In this document: in pieces, positions 1-9,266 of the stretch
Numbering within the stretch: the stretch's first letter is position 1
How the letters are laid out: every line of letters starts with the position of its first letter
NCBI RefSeq assembly: GCF_020037125.1
Contig: NZ_JAIQDG010000036.1
Coordinates: 49,569-113,568, forward strand
Reading direction: 5' to 3'
Length of the DNA stretch: 64,000 bases
From: Myxococcus sp. RHSTA-1-4
GTDB taxonomy: Bacteria; Myxococcota; Myxococcia; Myxococcales; Myxococcaceae
Program-made: the position numbers and the translations under genes
The notes under the pieces: generated by a model
What the model was told of the DNA's origin: nothing
Databases searched by the model: none
Seen by the model: only the letters and a program-made list of their open reading frames with translations

Positions 1-2225
1 CCGGGCGCGGGAGGCTTCTCCAGGAAGTGCATCATCGCCCCCCAGTGCCGCACCAGCACCGCGTCCGGCTTCAGCTTCGCGATGCGCGCGTCGTAGCCCT
101 CCTCGCCGGGCTTCTGCACGCGCACCGTCGCAATCGTTACCCGCAGCCCCGCCGCACGCGCGCTCTCCACCGCGCGCTGCAGGCCCACCAGCTCCATCCA
201 GTCCAGCTCCACCTCGGGCAGCCCCGCGGCGATGACGGCCTCCAGCTGCTCGTCCGTCCGGCACAGCGGCAGCAGCCGCGCGGCCTCCGGTGAGCGCCCG
301 GCCGTCACGCGCTCCCGAGGCGACTTGACCGCGCCCTCCGGTGGGGGCACCGCCGTCACGCGCTCGGGTGACGCAACCGAGCCCGCCGCAACGGACGCCG
401 CCGTCACGCGCTCGGGTGACGCAACCGAGCCCGCCGCAACGGACGCCGTCGTCACGCGCTCGGGTGACGCAACCGAGCCCGCCGCAACGGACGCCGTCGT
501 CACGCGCTCGCGAAGCGATGCGCGCAGCTCCTCCAGGACGGACTCCTCCCGGACGGTTCGCACCGGCCCTCGCGCCACGCTCTCCGCCAGCTCCGCCACC
601 AGCCGGCGCCGCAGCGCCTTCAGCTCCGACACCGGCAGGTGCAGCCCCGGCACCAGCCCCGCCGTGTCCAGCCCGCTCAGGTGGAACGGTGTCCCGCCCA
701 GCGCCGCCAGCTTGTCCTTCAGCAGCGCCGCGTCCATGCCGCCACCGCGTGCCTCCGCCAGCACCACCTCGCTGGACACCATGAACACGTGCCCACCGCG
801 CGCCCGGCCCGTCACCACCAGCGGCGCCCCGGCCGCGCCCGACACCGTCAGCTCCAGCGGCACGCGGCCCTCCGGCTCGCCCTGCGCCAGCAGCTCTTCC
901 GTGCGCTTCGCCAATGCGGGATCGCTCGTCACCCACACGCGCTGCCCCGGCGCCACCCGCGCGAGGTCCGGTCCGGGGTTGCCAAAGCCCAGCACCCAGC
1001 CGCGGCCCTTGCGCTCCACGCGGAACAGCGGCCCACCCGGCTCGTGCTTGTCTTCCGGGTGGCCCGCGTCGAACACCACGCCCATGCCGGGGCGCGGGGA
1101 CACCTCGGCCGCCACCGGCGCGTCGCCTTCCAGCGGCGAGGACACCTTGCCCTGCGGCGCGTCCGGGCGCTTGTCCGCGTCCTCCTGTCCCAGGCCGCCC
1201 GTCCAGGGGCGGCCCTCCGGGTCGTCCACCACACGCACGTCGCGCCCGTGCACGGACTCCACCCGGCCCAGGTACATGCCGCGGTGCTTGGGGAAGCGGC
1301 CTTCCACCAGCGTCTGGTGGTCCGAACCCGCGAAGAACCCGTGCGAGAAGCCCCGGCTGTACGAGAGCGTCATGTCCGCCAGGTCGCGCTTCAGCGCGCC
1401 CGCGTCCGGCTTCCCCGCCGCCACGCCATCCACCCACCGCCGGTAGCCCTGCACCGCCGTGGCCACGTACTGCGGCCCCTTCTGCCGGCCCTCGATCTTC
1501 AGCGAGTGCACGCCGATATCCACCAGCTGCGGCACCGCCATGACGCCGGCCAGGTCCTTGGGGCTGAGGAGGTACTGCACGTCCCCCAGCTCGCGCGTCT
1601 GGCCATCCACCACCAGGTCGTACGGCAGCCGGCACGACTGCGCGCACTGCCCGCGGTTGGCGGAGCGCCCGCCCCAGGCCTCGCTCGTGAGGCACTGGCC
1701 GCTCCACGACATGCACAGCGCGCCGTGGATGAAGACCTCCAGCTCGATGTCCGTCTCCGACGCCAGCCGGCGAATCTCCGCCACCGACAATTCGCGTGGC
1801 ACCACCACCCGCGTGGCACCCAGGCCCCGCGCGAAGCGGGCCCCTTCCGCGCTCGAAATCGTCATCTGCGTGGAGGCGTGGACCTCCATCTGGGGGCACA
1901 CCGCGCGGGCAATCAGCGCCACCGCCGGGTCCTGGACGATGAGTGCGTCCACCCCCGCCGCGGCCACCCGGCGCAGGATGTCCTCCACCACGGGCAGTTC
2001 AGGCTCGAACACCAGCGTGTTCAGCGTCAGGTACGCCCGCGCCCCGGCGCGGTGCACGAGCGCCAGCGTCTGGGGCAGGGTGGCGAGCGAGAAGTTCTCC
2101 GCGCGGGCACGCGCGTTGAAGCCCTCGTCCAGCCCGAAGTAGACGGCGTCGGCACCACCGGCCAGCGCGGCCTTCATCGAGTCGAGGTCCCCAGCGGGGG
2201 CGAGGATTTCGGGGCGGCGGGTCAT
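1..2225 (-). CDS. U32 family peptidase (collagenase-like), 3' end outside window
   Basis: The gene starts at ATG 2223-2225 and runs off the left edge, so the C-terminus is missing. The N-terminus (MTRRPEILAPAGDLDSM) and the GGADAVYFG stretch are typical of the U32 TIM-barrel. The family signature EVFIHGALCMSWSGQCLTS lies near residues 160-180, followed by the RGQCAQSCR cysteine cluster. Known U32 proteins act as collagenase-like peptidases or in tRNA/ubiquinone hydroxylation (TrhP, UbiU/V); the substrate cannot be chosen here. The region beyond about residue 300 is a long extension that contains a 48-bp tandem repeat. The gene diverges from the SDR gene at 2343, so 2226-2342 probably holds both promoters. 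Confidence 0.9.
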   Translation of the reverse strand, partial: MTRRPEILAPAGDLDSMKAALAGGADAVYFGLDEGFNARARAENFSLATLPQTLALVHRAGARAYLTLNTLVFEPELPVVEDILRRVAAAGVDALIVQDPAVALIARAVCPQMEVHASTQMTISSAEGARFARGLGATRVVVPRELSVAEIRRLASETDIELEVFIHGALCMSWSGQCLTSEAWGGRSANRGQCAQSCRLPYDLVVDGQTRELGDVQYLLSPKDLAGVMAVPQLVDIGVHSLKIEGRQKGPQYVATAVQGYRRWVDGVAAGKPDAGALKRDLADMTLSYSRGFSHGFFAGSDHQTLVEGRFPKHRGMYLGRVESVHGRDVRVVDDPEGRPWTGGLGQEDADKRPDAPQGKVSSPLEGDAPVAAEVSPRPGMGVVFDAGHPEDKHEPGGPLFRVERKGRGWVLGFGNPGPDLARVAPGQRVWVTSDPALAKRTEELLAQGEPEGRVPLELTVSGAAGAPLVVTGRARGGHVFMVSSEVVLAEARGGGMDAALLKDKLAALGGTPFHLSGLDTAGLVPGLHLPVSELKALRRRLVAELAESVARGPVRTVREESVLEELRASLRERVTTASVAAGSVASPERVTTASVAAGSVASPERVTAASVAAGSVASPERVTAVPPPEGAVKSPRERVTAGRSPEAARLLPLCRTDEQLEAVIAAGLPEVELDWMELVGLQRAVESARAAGLRVTIATVRVQKPGEEGYDARIAKLKPDAVLVRHWGAMMHFLEKPPAP
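355..510 (-). repeat. 48-bp tandem repeat inside the U32 gene
   Basis: Three near-identical 48-bp units (about 355-402, 403-450, 451-498) are followed by a partial fourth, and a related GTCACGCGCTC also lies at 304-314. In the U32 reading frame each unit encodes VTAASVAAGSVASPER, so the repeat adds in-frame 16-residue blocks to a low-complexity Ala/Val/Ser/Pro segment without breaking the frame. Copy number is probably variable between strains. Confidence 0.85.
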
Positions 2226-2342
2226 GTCGCGTCCTCTAACACAGCGCCCCCGGACTCGCCGTCCGCCTCGTGAAGGTCATGGCGCGGTGCGGCGGGTTCT
2301 GGTCAAGTCGCCGCCTGGTCGCTTCCACAGGAGACGAGTCAA

Positions 2343-3143
2343 ATGGCAGAAGGCGTGTTCCGGGACGGGCTGCTCGCGGGCAAGGTGGCGTTCATCTCTG
2401 GCGGCAGCAGTGGCATCAACCTCGGCATCGCCGAGGCCTTCGTGAAGGCGGGCGCGAAGGTGGCCATCAACGGCCGCAACGTGGAGAAGCTGGAGGGCGC
2501 CGTGAAGGGCCTCCAGGCGCACGGCACCGCCATGGGCGTGGCCGCCGACGTCCGGGACTACGCCGCCGTGGAGAAGGCCCTCCAGACGGTGCGAGACGCC
2601 TACGGCGAAATCGACATCCTCGTCTGCGGCGCCGCCGGCAACTTCCCCGCGCCCGCGGTGGGCATGTCCTCCAACGGCTTCAAGGCCGTCATGGACATCG
2701 ACGTGCTGGGCACCTTCAACATCAGCCGCGCCGCCTTCGACCACCTGCGCAAGCCCGGCGCCTGCGTCATCAACATCTCCGCGCCCCAGGCCTACCTGCC
2801 CATGGCCATGCAGGCCCACGTGTGCGCCGCCAAGGCCGGCGTGGACATGCTCACCCGCGTGCTGGCGCTCGAGTGGGGCGGCTCCGGCGTGCGCGTCAAC
2901 ACGATTACCCCCGGCCCCATCGAGGACACCGAGGGTATGCGCCGGCTCGCTCCCAGCGAGGAGGGCAAGCAGAAGATGATCCAGGCGCTGCCCCTGCAGC
3001 GCTTCGGTACCAAGGACGACATCGCGAAGCTGGCGCTCTTCCTCGCCTCGCCCGCCGCCTCGTACATCACCGGCTCCATCATGGTCTGCGACGGCGGCCA
3101 GTCCCTGCTCGGCGGCGGCGCCATCATGGCCGCCCTCACGTAG
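2343..3143 (+). CDS. SDR family oxidoreductase, 2,4-dienoyl-CoA reductase (DECR2)-like
   Basis: A 266-residue classical-length SDR. The NAD(P)-binding glycine motif is SGGSSGINLG (residues 19-28), and the NAG-equivalent is VCGAAGNFPAP near residue 95, close to the peroxisomal-type dienoyl-CoA reductase form. The YxxxK position reads V160-C-A-A-K164: the Lys is kept but the Tyr is absent, as in the DECR2 branch, where protonation is done differently. C-terminal ITGSIMVCDGG is normal for the fold. The likely role is NADPH-dependent reduction of 2,4-dienoyl-CoA during unsaturated fatty acid beta-oxidation in the cytoplasm. Start ATG 2343 follows AGGAGACGAG. It is monocistronic and diverges from the U32 gene. 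Confidence 0.82.
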   Translation: MAEGVFRDGLLAGKVAFISGGSSGINLGIAEAFVKAGAKVAINGRNVEKLEGAVKGLQAHGTAMGVAADVRDYAAVEKALQTVRDAYGEIDILVCGAAGNFPAPAVGMSSNGFKAVMDIDVLGTFNISRAAFDHLRKPGACVINISAPQAYLPMAMQAHVCAAKAGVDMLTRVLALEWGGSGVRVNTITPGPIEDTEGMRRLAPSEEGKQKMIQALPLQRFGTKDDIAKLALFLASPAASYITGSIMVCDGGQSLLGGGAIMAALT

Positions 3144-3162
3144 CCCCGTGTCACGAGGGGCT
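3142..3162 (+). terminator. possible terminator after SDR gene
   Basis: AGCCCC and GGGGCT arms separated by 9 bases begin at the SDR stop codon. There is no T-run, so this is only a weak candidate. Confidence 0.35.
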
Positions 3163-3314
3163 GACGGGACGACGCTCACGGCCGGGTGAAGTTTCATTCG
3201 AGTTGCAGGTTTACGGCCGTGGGCTACTTCCCGGGGTGGATTGTCTGGTAGAAAGCGGTGCAACCCCGCGAGTGGAGTCCTCCGCGCGGGGGGTGCTTGC
3301 TCCCGGAGACATCC

Positions 3315-6300
3315 ATGTCCCCTCGTCCCCTCTCGCTGGCCCGGCTGCTCGGGCTGGGCGTGCTGTGCCTGGGCCTCTTGCTGGGCTGTGGTGGTGGTTC
3401 CACGCCGCAGACGCCACAGCCGCCGAAGCCGCTGCCCGACGCCTCGCGCTCCACGGTGGAGGTGAGCCGCGCCTCGGGAGTGCTGGCCGACGGCGAGGAC
3501 CGGGTGGACGTCACCATCACCGTGAAGCAGGAGGATGGCTCGGCGTTGGAGGGCCGCACGGTGCGCGTGGAGGTGTCCGGCGACGGCAACACCGTGACGC
3601 AGCCGGCGAGCAGGACGGACGCCCAGGGCCGGACCACGGCCTCCGTGGTGTCCACCCGCGCCGGGACGAAGACGGTGACGGCTTCCGTGGAGGCCGAGGG
3701 CGGCGCGGTGGTGCTGGGCTCGCGTCCCGCCATCACCTTCACCCCGCACGTCGCCACGCGGCTGGCCTTCACCGCCACCGCGCTGTCGGCCAGGGCCGGC
3801 GCGCCCATGGGCGGCCTGGAGGTGCGCCTTCAGGACGGCCAGGGCCGCACCGTGACGAGCGCCACGGATGAGGTGACGCTGTCGCTGGCCGCGGGCCCGG
3901 GTGACGCCACTCTGGAGGGGACGCTGACGGCACGCGCGGTGGCCGGCGTGGTCCGCTTCACGGAGGTGGTGCTGAAGAAGTCGGGCACCGGCTACCAGTT
4001 GAAGGTGGAGGCCGCGGGCCTGGAGGGCGCCACCAGCCCCACCTTCGCCGTGGCTCCGGCCGCGGCGGCCTCGCTGGAGCTCTCCGGCCTGCCCGGCGTC
4101 CTCACCGCGGGTGCCGCCGGGAGCGCCCAGGTGACGGTGCGCGACGCGTTCGGCAACGTGGCCACGGGCTATACGGGCACGCTGGTGCTGACGTCCACGG
4201 ACGCCACCGCCGGCCTGCCGGCTCCCCACGCCTTCACCGAGGCGGACGCGGGCCGCTTCACCTTTACCGGCATCATCCTGAAGCGCGCGGGCAGCCACCG
4301 CGTCGACGTGCGGGACGGCGCCAGCGCGGCGCTGGCGGCCGGGCAGGGCGTGGGCGTGGTGGCCGGTGAGGCCTCGACGCTGGCCTTCATCGAGGCACCG
4401 CCGGAGCGGGCCTCCGTGCGCGCGGTGCTGCCCCTGGTGATGGTGGAGCTCCAGGACGCCTTCGGGAACCGGGCGGTGGTGGGCGCGCCCCTGGTGACGA
4501 TGGGGCTGGCGCAGGGTGCGCAGGGACTGGGGGGCGTCACCAGCGCGGCGCCGCTGGAGGGGGTGGCCACCTTCACCAACCTGCGGGTGAGCGAGGAGGG
4601 CCGGTTCCAGCTCGTCGCGTCGGCACAGGGGCTGTCCAGCGCCACCAGCGCGGGCCTCGACATCGTGGACGACGTGGCCCCGGCGACGCCGTCGCTCTCG
4701 GCGGGCACGTCCACGTCCAACAGCGCCACGGTGACGTGGGCCGCCGTGGGGGACGACGGCGGAGAGGGCCGGGCGGCGTCCCAGGAGCTGCGCTACTCGG
4801 AGAGCGACATCACCAGCGACGCCCAGTTCGACGCGGCCACCCTTGTGACGGGCGTCGGCGCTCCCGCCGAGCCGCGCGCCAGCGAGTCCGCCACCCTCAC
4901 CGGACTGCTGCCCCGCCGCACCTACTACGTGGCCCTGCGGGTGACGGACAACCGCGGCAACTCCGCGCGCTCCTCCAGCGTGATGGTGCAGACGCGGGAC
5001 CCGGACGTGGAGCAGCTGGCCTTCTCCGTCCAGCCCTCCGGAGGCACGGCGGGCGCGCTGCTGCCGGAGGTCCGCGTCGAGCTGCGGGATGCCAATGGGA
5101 ATGTCGTTCCCTCGGCCAACACGCCGGTGACGCTGTCCCTCGTGGGCCACCCCGAGTTCGAGCCGGTGCAGGTGGCCGCCGTCAACGGCGTGGCCGTCTT
5201 CGACACCCTGCGGGTGGAGGTGGCGGGCCAGCACCGGTTCTCCGCCAGCGCGGCCGGGCTGACGGCGGTGGAGAGCGACCCGTTCACCATCCGCGCGGAC
5301 GCCGCCAGCCGCCTCATGCTCACCGGCCTGATGCCGCCCGTCAGGGCGGGCGTGCCGGGCACCCTGACCGTCATCGTGTTCGACCGCTTCGACAACGTGG
5401 TCCGGGACTACACCGGGACGGTGCACTTCAGCTCGGACGACCCCGCGGCGACCCTGCCGGCCGACTTCGCCTTCACCGAGAATGAAGCGGGCATCGGCTC
5501 CTTCGTCGACGGCGTGGTGCTGCGCACGGCGGGCCTCCGGCGGATAACGGTGGTGGACACGGCCAATGCCGCGCTCACCAGCTCCGTCACGCTGGAGGTG
5601 GTCAGCAGCATCGTGGAGTACCTGGCGCTGGAGGGGCTGCCCGGGGACGTCACGGCGGGCGCCTCGAACATGCTCACCCTCAGCGCGAGGGACCGCTTCG
5701 GCAACATCGTCACGGGGTACTCCGGCAGGGTGCGCTTCACGTCGACGGACCCCCAGGCGGTGCTGCCGGAGGACTTCACCTTCGAGCCCGCACGGGACGC
5801 CGGCCTGCACGAGTTCCCGGTGACGCTGCGCAGCTCGGGCCTTCAGTCCATCACCGTCGAGGAGCAGGGCTTCGGGTCGCGGAACGTCACGGTGAGTACC
5901 CGCGTGGCGCCGGCGGCGGTGGCGCGGATGACGCTGGAGCTGTCCACCACCACCCCGGCCGCCGGTCAGGCGGTGGATGCCACGGTGACGCTGCTGGATG
6001 CGTTCGGCAACCGGGCCTCTGGCTACCGGGGAACCGTGGGCTTCCAGGTCAGCGGAGATGCCCAGGCCACCCTGCCGGGGAACTACCCGTTCACCGAGGC
6101 GGACGCGGGCCGGCACATTTTCAGCGTGACGTTCGCGGCGGTGCGCGACAGCGTCCTGGTGGTGGAGGAGACGGCGGGCGCGCCGCTTCGCGCGGAAGCG
6201 CCGGTCTCGGTGCGGCCGGGCCTGCTGACGGAATTGCGAGTGGCGCGGGTGCCGGGGCCCGTCGTCGCGGGCCAGGGCAACCTCTTCGTCGTCTCCGCGT

Positions 6301-9101
6301 ATGACCGCTTCGGCAACCTGAAGACGGACTACACCGGCACGGTGGAGACCACCACCACGGACCCGAACCCGGGCCTGCTGGAGTCCCACACGTACACGGA
6401 GCTGGACCGCGGCGCGTACACCTTGCAGGCCACCCTACGGACCGCGGGGCCACAGACGCTCACCTTCACGGACGCCGCGGCCGGGGTGTTCGCCACGGAC
6501 GCCGTCACCGTGGACGCGGCGGAGCCCGTGCGGCTCGTCTTCCTCTCCGCGCCGGCGAGCGGCTCCGTGCGCCAGACGCTCTCTCAGACGCGGGTGGCCC
6601 TGCGTGACGCGTTCGACAACACGCCTCGTGTCTCCATCCCGGCGGTGACGGTGTCCCTGTCCGGCGGCCCCGCGGGCGCCACCCTGGGGGGAACGCTCAC
6701 GGTCTCCCCGGTGGACGGAGTGGCCGTCTTCTCCGACCTCACCGTGGACCAGGAGGGGAACTTCCTGCTCGTCGCGCGCACGGAGAACCCCGCCATTCCG
6801 ACGGTCGACACCCTGCTCACCCTCATCGACGACCAGGCTCCGGCTCCGGCGCCCGCGTTCGCCGCGAGCCTCGTGGACAACCGGACCGTCCGCCTGACCT
6901 GGCGGGCCACGGGTGATGACGGCAGCCAGGGCACGGCGTCCCGCTACGAGCTCCGCTACAGCCCCGACCCCATCGACGCGGGCAACTTCGGCAACGCCTC
7001 GGAGGTACCCACCGGCCTGCCCCAGCCCCCGGACACGGACGAGGAGGCCACCCTCCAGCTCCCGCTGGTGCAGGCGACCTGGTACTTCGCCCTTCGCATC
7101 ATCGACAACGCGAACAACGCCAGCACGCTGGTGCTGACCTCCATCGAGCTGCCGGGCCCGTGCGGCGGCGTCGTCTGTCCGCCCCGGCCGCCGGAGTGCT
7201 CGCCCGACAACGTGAGCCTCGTGACGTATTCGGGCGCGTGCGTGGCCGACAACGGGGAGGCGCGGTGTGAGTACACACCCAGCATCTCGCTTTGCGAAGG
7301 CGCGCAGGCGGTCTGCTACGCGGGCGCCTGTGACACGGCGGCGCCTCCGGCCGCGGGGGAACTGGTCATCAGCGAGGTGATGCACAGCCCCAACGTGGGA
7401 ACGACCGAGTACCTCGAGCTCACCAACACCACGGACCGGCTGCTCGACGTCACGAACCTGCTCGTCACCTTCGACAACGGCGCCGGCGGGGTGGAGAGCT
7501 TCGCGGTGCAGGCTCCGGGCGACCGGCCCACCCTCGTCGCGGGCGGGGACACCTTCGTCGCCGCGTACAACGTGGACGAGGCCACCAACGGCGGCGTGCC
7601 CGCGGACTACAGCTTCTTCGGAGGGACGTTCTCCCTGGGCGACACGGGGCGCCTCACCCTGGAGTCGGGCGCCACCGTGGTGGATGACCTGGTGCTGACA
7701 CTCGCCTTCCCGCGCATGCAGGGCCGCTCCATGAACCTGTCGTCGGTGGTGCTGGCCTCGCCGGCCCGCCAGCACCCCTGGTACTGGTGCGACTCCAGCG
7801 AGGTCCTCCCTGGAGGTGACCGGGGCACGCCGGGCCGGGCCAACGAGACGTGCGCCGTGGCCATCAACCCGCCGGTGGACTACTGCGCCATCCAGTTCCC
7901 GAAGACGATTGCCGCCCCCGTCGTGGTTGACTCGGCACAGAGCATCTACAGCCAGTTCTACGACGACCAGGTCACCAACCGGAACCAGGCGGGCAATGAC
8001 GACTTCCCGTTCATCGTCGCCGAGCTGGGCTACGGCACCGACGCCAACGACCCGGCGGGCTGGACGTGGGTGCCCGCGTCCTTCAACGCGGGCTACAACC
8101 TGCCCGGAGGTGGCAACAACGATGAAATGGTGGCCCCCCTGAGCATCGGCACGCCGGGCAGCTATCTCTACGGCTTCCGCTACCGCTTCACACAGGGACC
8201 GGCGGGGGCTCAGGACTGGGTGTACTGCGACCAGGACGGCGTCGTCGGTGGGGGCAACCCGGCGGACTACGGCACGGTGACGGTGGTTCCGCCGCCGCCC
8301 ACCAACACCATCACCGGCGTCAGCCACGAGGTCATCGCCCGGGGCGGGGAGCTGGTCCTCACGGGCACGGGCTTCACGGGGGCCACCTCCGTCACCGTCG
8401 GGGGCACGGCCCAGGTGTTCACGGTGAACAGCGACACCCAGCTCACCATCACCCGCCTCGATGACTCGACGCCTGCCGGTGCCGCGCGGTCCATCGTCGT
8501 CATGAAGGCTGACGGGCCCGGGACTCCGCGCGACGTCGTGGTCATCGACCTGCTCATCTCCGAGCTGGACTCGGACACGCCCGGCGGTGACACGCTGGAG
8601 TTCGTGGAGCTCTCCACCGGCGTGCCCAACGTCAGCCTCGCCGGCTACGTGCTGGTCTTCTGGAACGGAAACAACGACCAGTCCTACCTCGCCATGGCAC
8701 TCAACGCGTCCACGGACGCGGCGGGGCGGTTGGTGGTGGGCACCTCCACGCTGACACCGGCGCCGGCGCTGACGTTCGCGGCGGCGAAGGACAACGTGGA
8801 GAACGGCCCGGACGCGGTGGCTCTCTACCAGGGCACGACGGCGGCCTTCCCGAACAACACGCCGCTGACGGCCAGCCGGCTCATCGACGTGCTGGTCCAT
8901 GACACCGCGGACGCGGACGATACCGGCCTGCTGGGCACGCTGCTGTGGGCCACGCCGGACCCCCGCCGGGTCCAGGTGGACGAGGACGGCACCTCCAGCA
9001 GGGAAACGGTGTCCATCCAGCGCTGCGGCAGCGGGCGCCGGGATGGCCGCGTCTTCCTGCTCGCCGCGCCCACGCCCGGCGCGGCCAACGCCTGCCCGTA
9101 G
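3315..9101 (+). CDS. large multidomain lipoprotein with Ig-like repeats and lamin-tail domains
   Basis: I chose ATG 3315 over the upstream 3258 because it gives a clean lipoprotein signal, LGLLLGC with lipobox Cys25; the product is 1928 residues. Order: an invasin/Big_1-like domain (about 35-150), then repeated Ig-like units with a DAFGN...GYTGT pattern, two fibronectin III-like units (about 455-565 and 1173-1280) with matching ELRYS strands, a Cys-rich segment (about 1280-1340), a lamin-tail domain (from about 1347, ISEVMHSPN), a second Ig-like part, an IPT/TIG domain (about 1663-1740), and a final lamin-tail-like ISELDSDTPGG domain. Such proteins are outer-membrane-anchored and surface-exposed, with adhesion or matrix roles inferred only. 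No enzyme motif is visible. Confidence 0.85.
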   Translation: MSPRPLSLARLLGLGVLCLGLLLGCGGGSTPQTPQPPKPLPDASRSTVEVSRASGVLADGEDRVDVTITVKQEDGSALEGRTVRVEVSGDGNTVTQPASRTDAQGRTTASVVSTRAGTKTVTASVEAEGGAVVLGSRPAITFTPHVATRLAFTATALSARAGAPMGGLEVRLQDGQGRTVTSATDEVTLSLAAGPGDATLEGTLTARAVAGVVRFTEVVLKKSGTGYQLKVEAAGLEGATSPTFAVAPAAAASLELSGLPGVLTAGAAGSAQVTVRDAFGNVATGYTGTLVLTSTDATAGLPAPHAFTEADAGRFTFTGIILKRAGSHRVDVRDGASAALAAGQGVGVVAGEASTLAFIEAPPERASVRAVLPLVMVELQDAFGNRAVVGAPLVTMGLAQGAQGLGGVTSAAPLEGVATFTNLRVSEEGRFQLVASAQGLSSATSAGLDIVDDVAPATPSLSAGTSTSNSATVTWAAVGDDGGEGRAASQELRYSESDITSDAQFDAATLVTGVGAPAEPRASESATLTGLLPRRTYYVALRVTDNRGNSARSSSVMVQTRDPDVEQLAFSVQPSGGTAGALLPEVRVELRDANGNVVPSANTPVTLSLVGHPEFEPVQVAAVNGVAVFDTLRVEVAGQHRFSASAAGLTAVESDPFTIRADAASRLMLTGLMPPVRAGVPGTLTVIVFDRFDNVVRDYTGTVHFSSDDPAATLPADFAFTENEAGIGSFVDGVVLRTAGLRRITVVDTANAALTSSVTLEVVSSIVEYLALEGLPGDVTAGASNMLTLSARDRFGNIVTGYSGRVRFTSTDPQAVLPEDFTFEPARDAGLHEFPVTLRSSGLQSITVEEQGFGSRNVTVSTRVAPAAVARMTLELSTTTPAAGQAVDATVTLLDAFGNRASGYRGTVGFQVSGDAQATLPGNYPFTEADAGRHIFSVTFAAVRDSVLVVEETAGAPLRAEAPVSVRPGLLTELRVARVPGPVVAGQGNLFVVSAYDRFGNLKTDYTGTVETTTTDPNPGLLESHTYTELDRGAYTLQATLRTAGPQTLTFTDAAAGVFATDAVTVDAAEPVRLVFLSAPASGSVRQTLSQTRVALRDAFDNTPRVSIPAVTVSLSGGPAGATLGGTLTVSPVDGVAVFSDLTVDQEGNFLLVARTENPAIPTVDTLLTLIDDQAPAPAPAFAASLVDNRTVRLTWRATGDDGSQGTASRYELRYSPDPIDAGNFGNASEVPTGLPQPPDTDEEATLQLPLVQATWYFALRIIDNANNASTLVLTSIELPGPCGGVVCPPRPPECSPDNVSLVTYSGACVADNGEARCEYTPSISLCEGAQAVCYAGACDTAAPPAAGELVISEVMHSPNVGTTEYLELTNTTDRLLDVTNLLVTFDNGAGGVESFAVQAPGDRPTLVAGGDTFVAAYNVDEATNGGVPADYSFFGGTFSLGDTGRLTLESGATVVDDLVLTLAFPRMQGRSMNLSSVVLASPARQHPWYWCDSSEVLPGGDRGTPGRANETCAVAINPPVDYCAIQFPKTIAAPVVVDSAQSIYSQFYDDQVTNRNQAGNDDFPFIVAELGYGTDANDPAGWTWVPASFNAGYNLPGGGNNDEMVAPLSIGTPGSYLYGFRYRFTQGPAGAQDWVYCDQDGVVGGGNPADYGTVTVVPPPPTNTITGVSHEVIARGGELVLTGTGFTGATSVTVGGTAQVFTVNSDTQLTITRLDDSTPAGAARSIVVMKADGPGTPRDVVVIDLLISELDSDTPGGDTLEFVELSTGVPNVSLAGYVLVFWNGNNDQSYLAMALNASTDAAGRLVVGTSTLTPAPALTFAAAKDNVENGPDAVALYQGTTAAFPNNTPLTASRLIDVLVHDTADADDTGLLGTLLWATPDPRRVQVDEDGTSSRETVSIQRCGSGRRDGRVFLLAAPTPGAANACP

Positions 9102-9136
9102 GCTGTCCGTGGCCGATTGAACCGTTGAGAAGTCCA

Positions 9137-9180
9137 GGAGGCCGCATCCGGCACTCACGCTGGGGCGGCCTCCCGCTTTT
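9137..9180 (+). terminator. Rho-independent terminator
   Basis: GGAGGCCG (9137-9144) pairs perfectly with CGGCCTCC (9166-9173), followed by CGCTTTT. It sits 35 bases after the large lipoprotein stop codon and before the M3 peptidase gene, so the two genes are probably separate transcription units. Confidence 0.75.
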
Positions 9181-9266
9181 CGGCCCCGGAAGGCTGCTGC
9201 CGCCGGGGTGCATGCACATTACCTTTGGCGCCCCTTCATCCCTGTCATCAGGTTCAGGAGCAGACA

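Noticed and set aside
355..510. Could the repeat array be a CRISPR?
   Set aside because: Units are contiguous without variable spacers and lie in frame inside the U32 gene.
2277..9158. Very long minus-strand open frames (1370 and 907 codons) opposite the large lipoprotein gene
   Set aside because: They are rich in His/Arg/Gly without any domain and mirror the coding strand; this is the usual antisense openness of GC-rich coding DNA.
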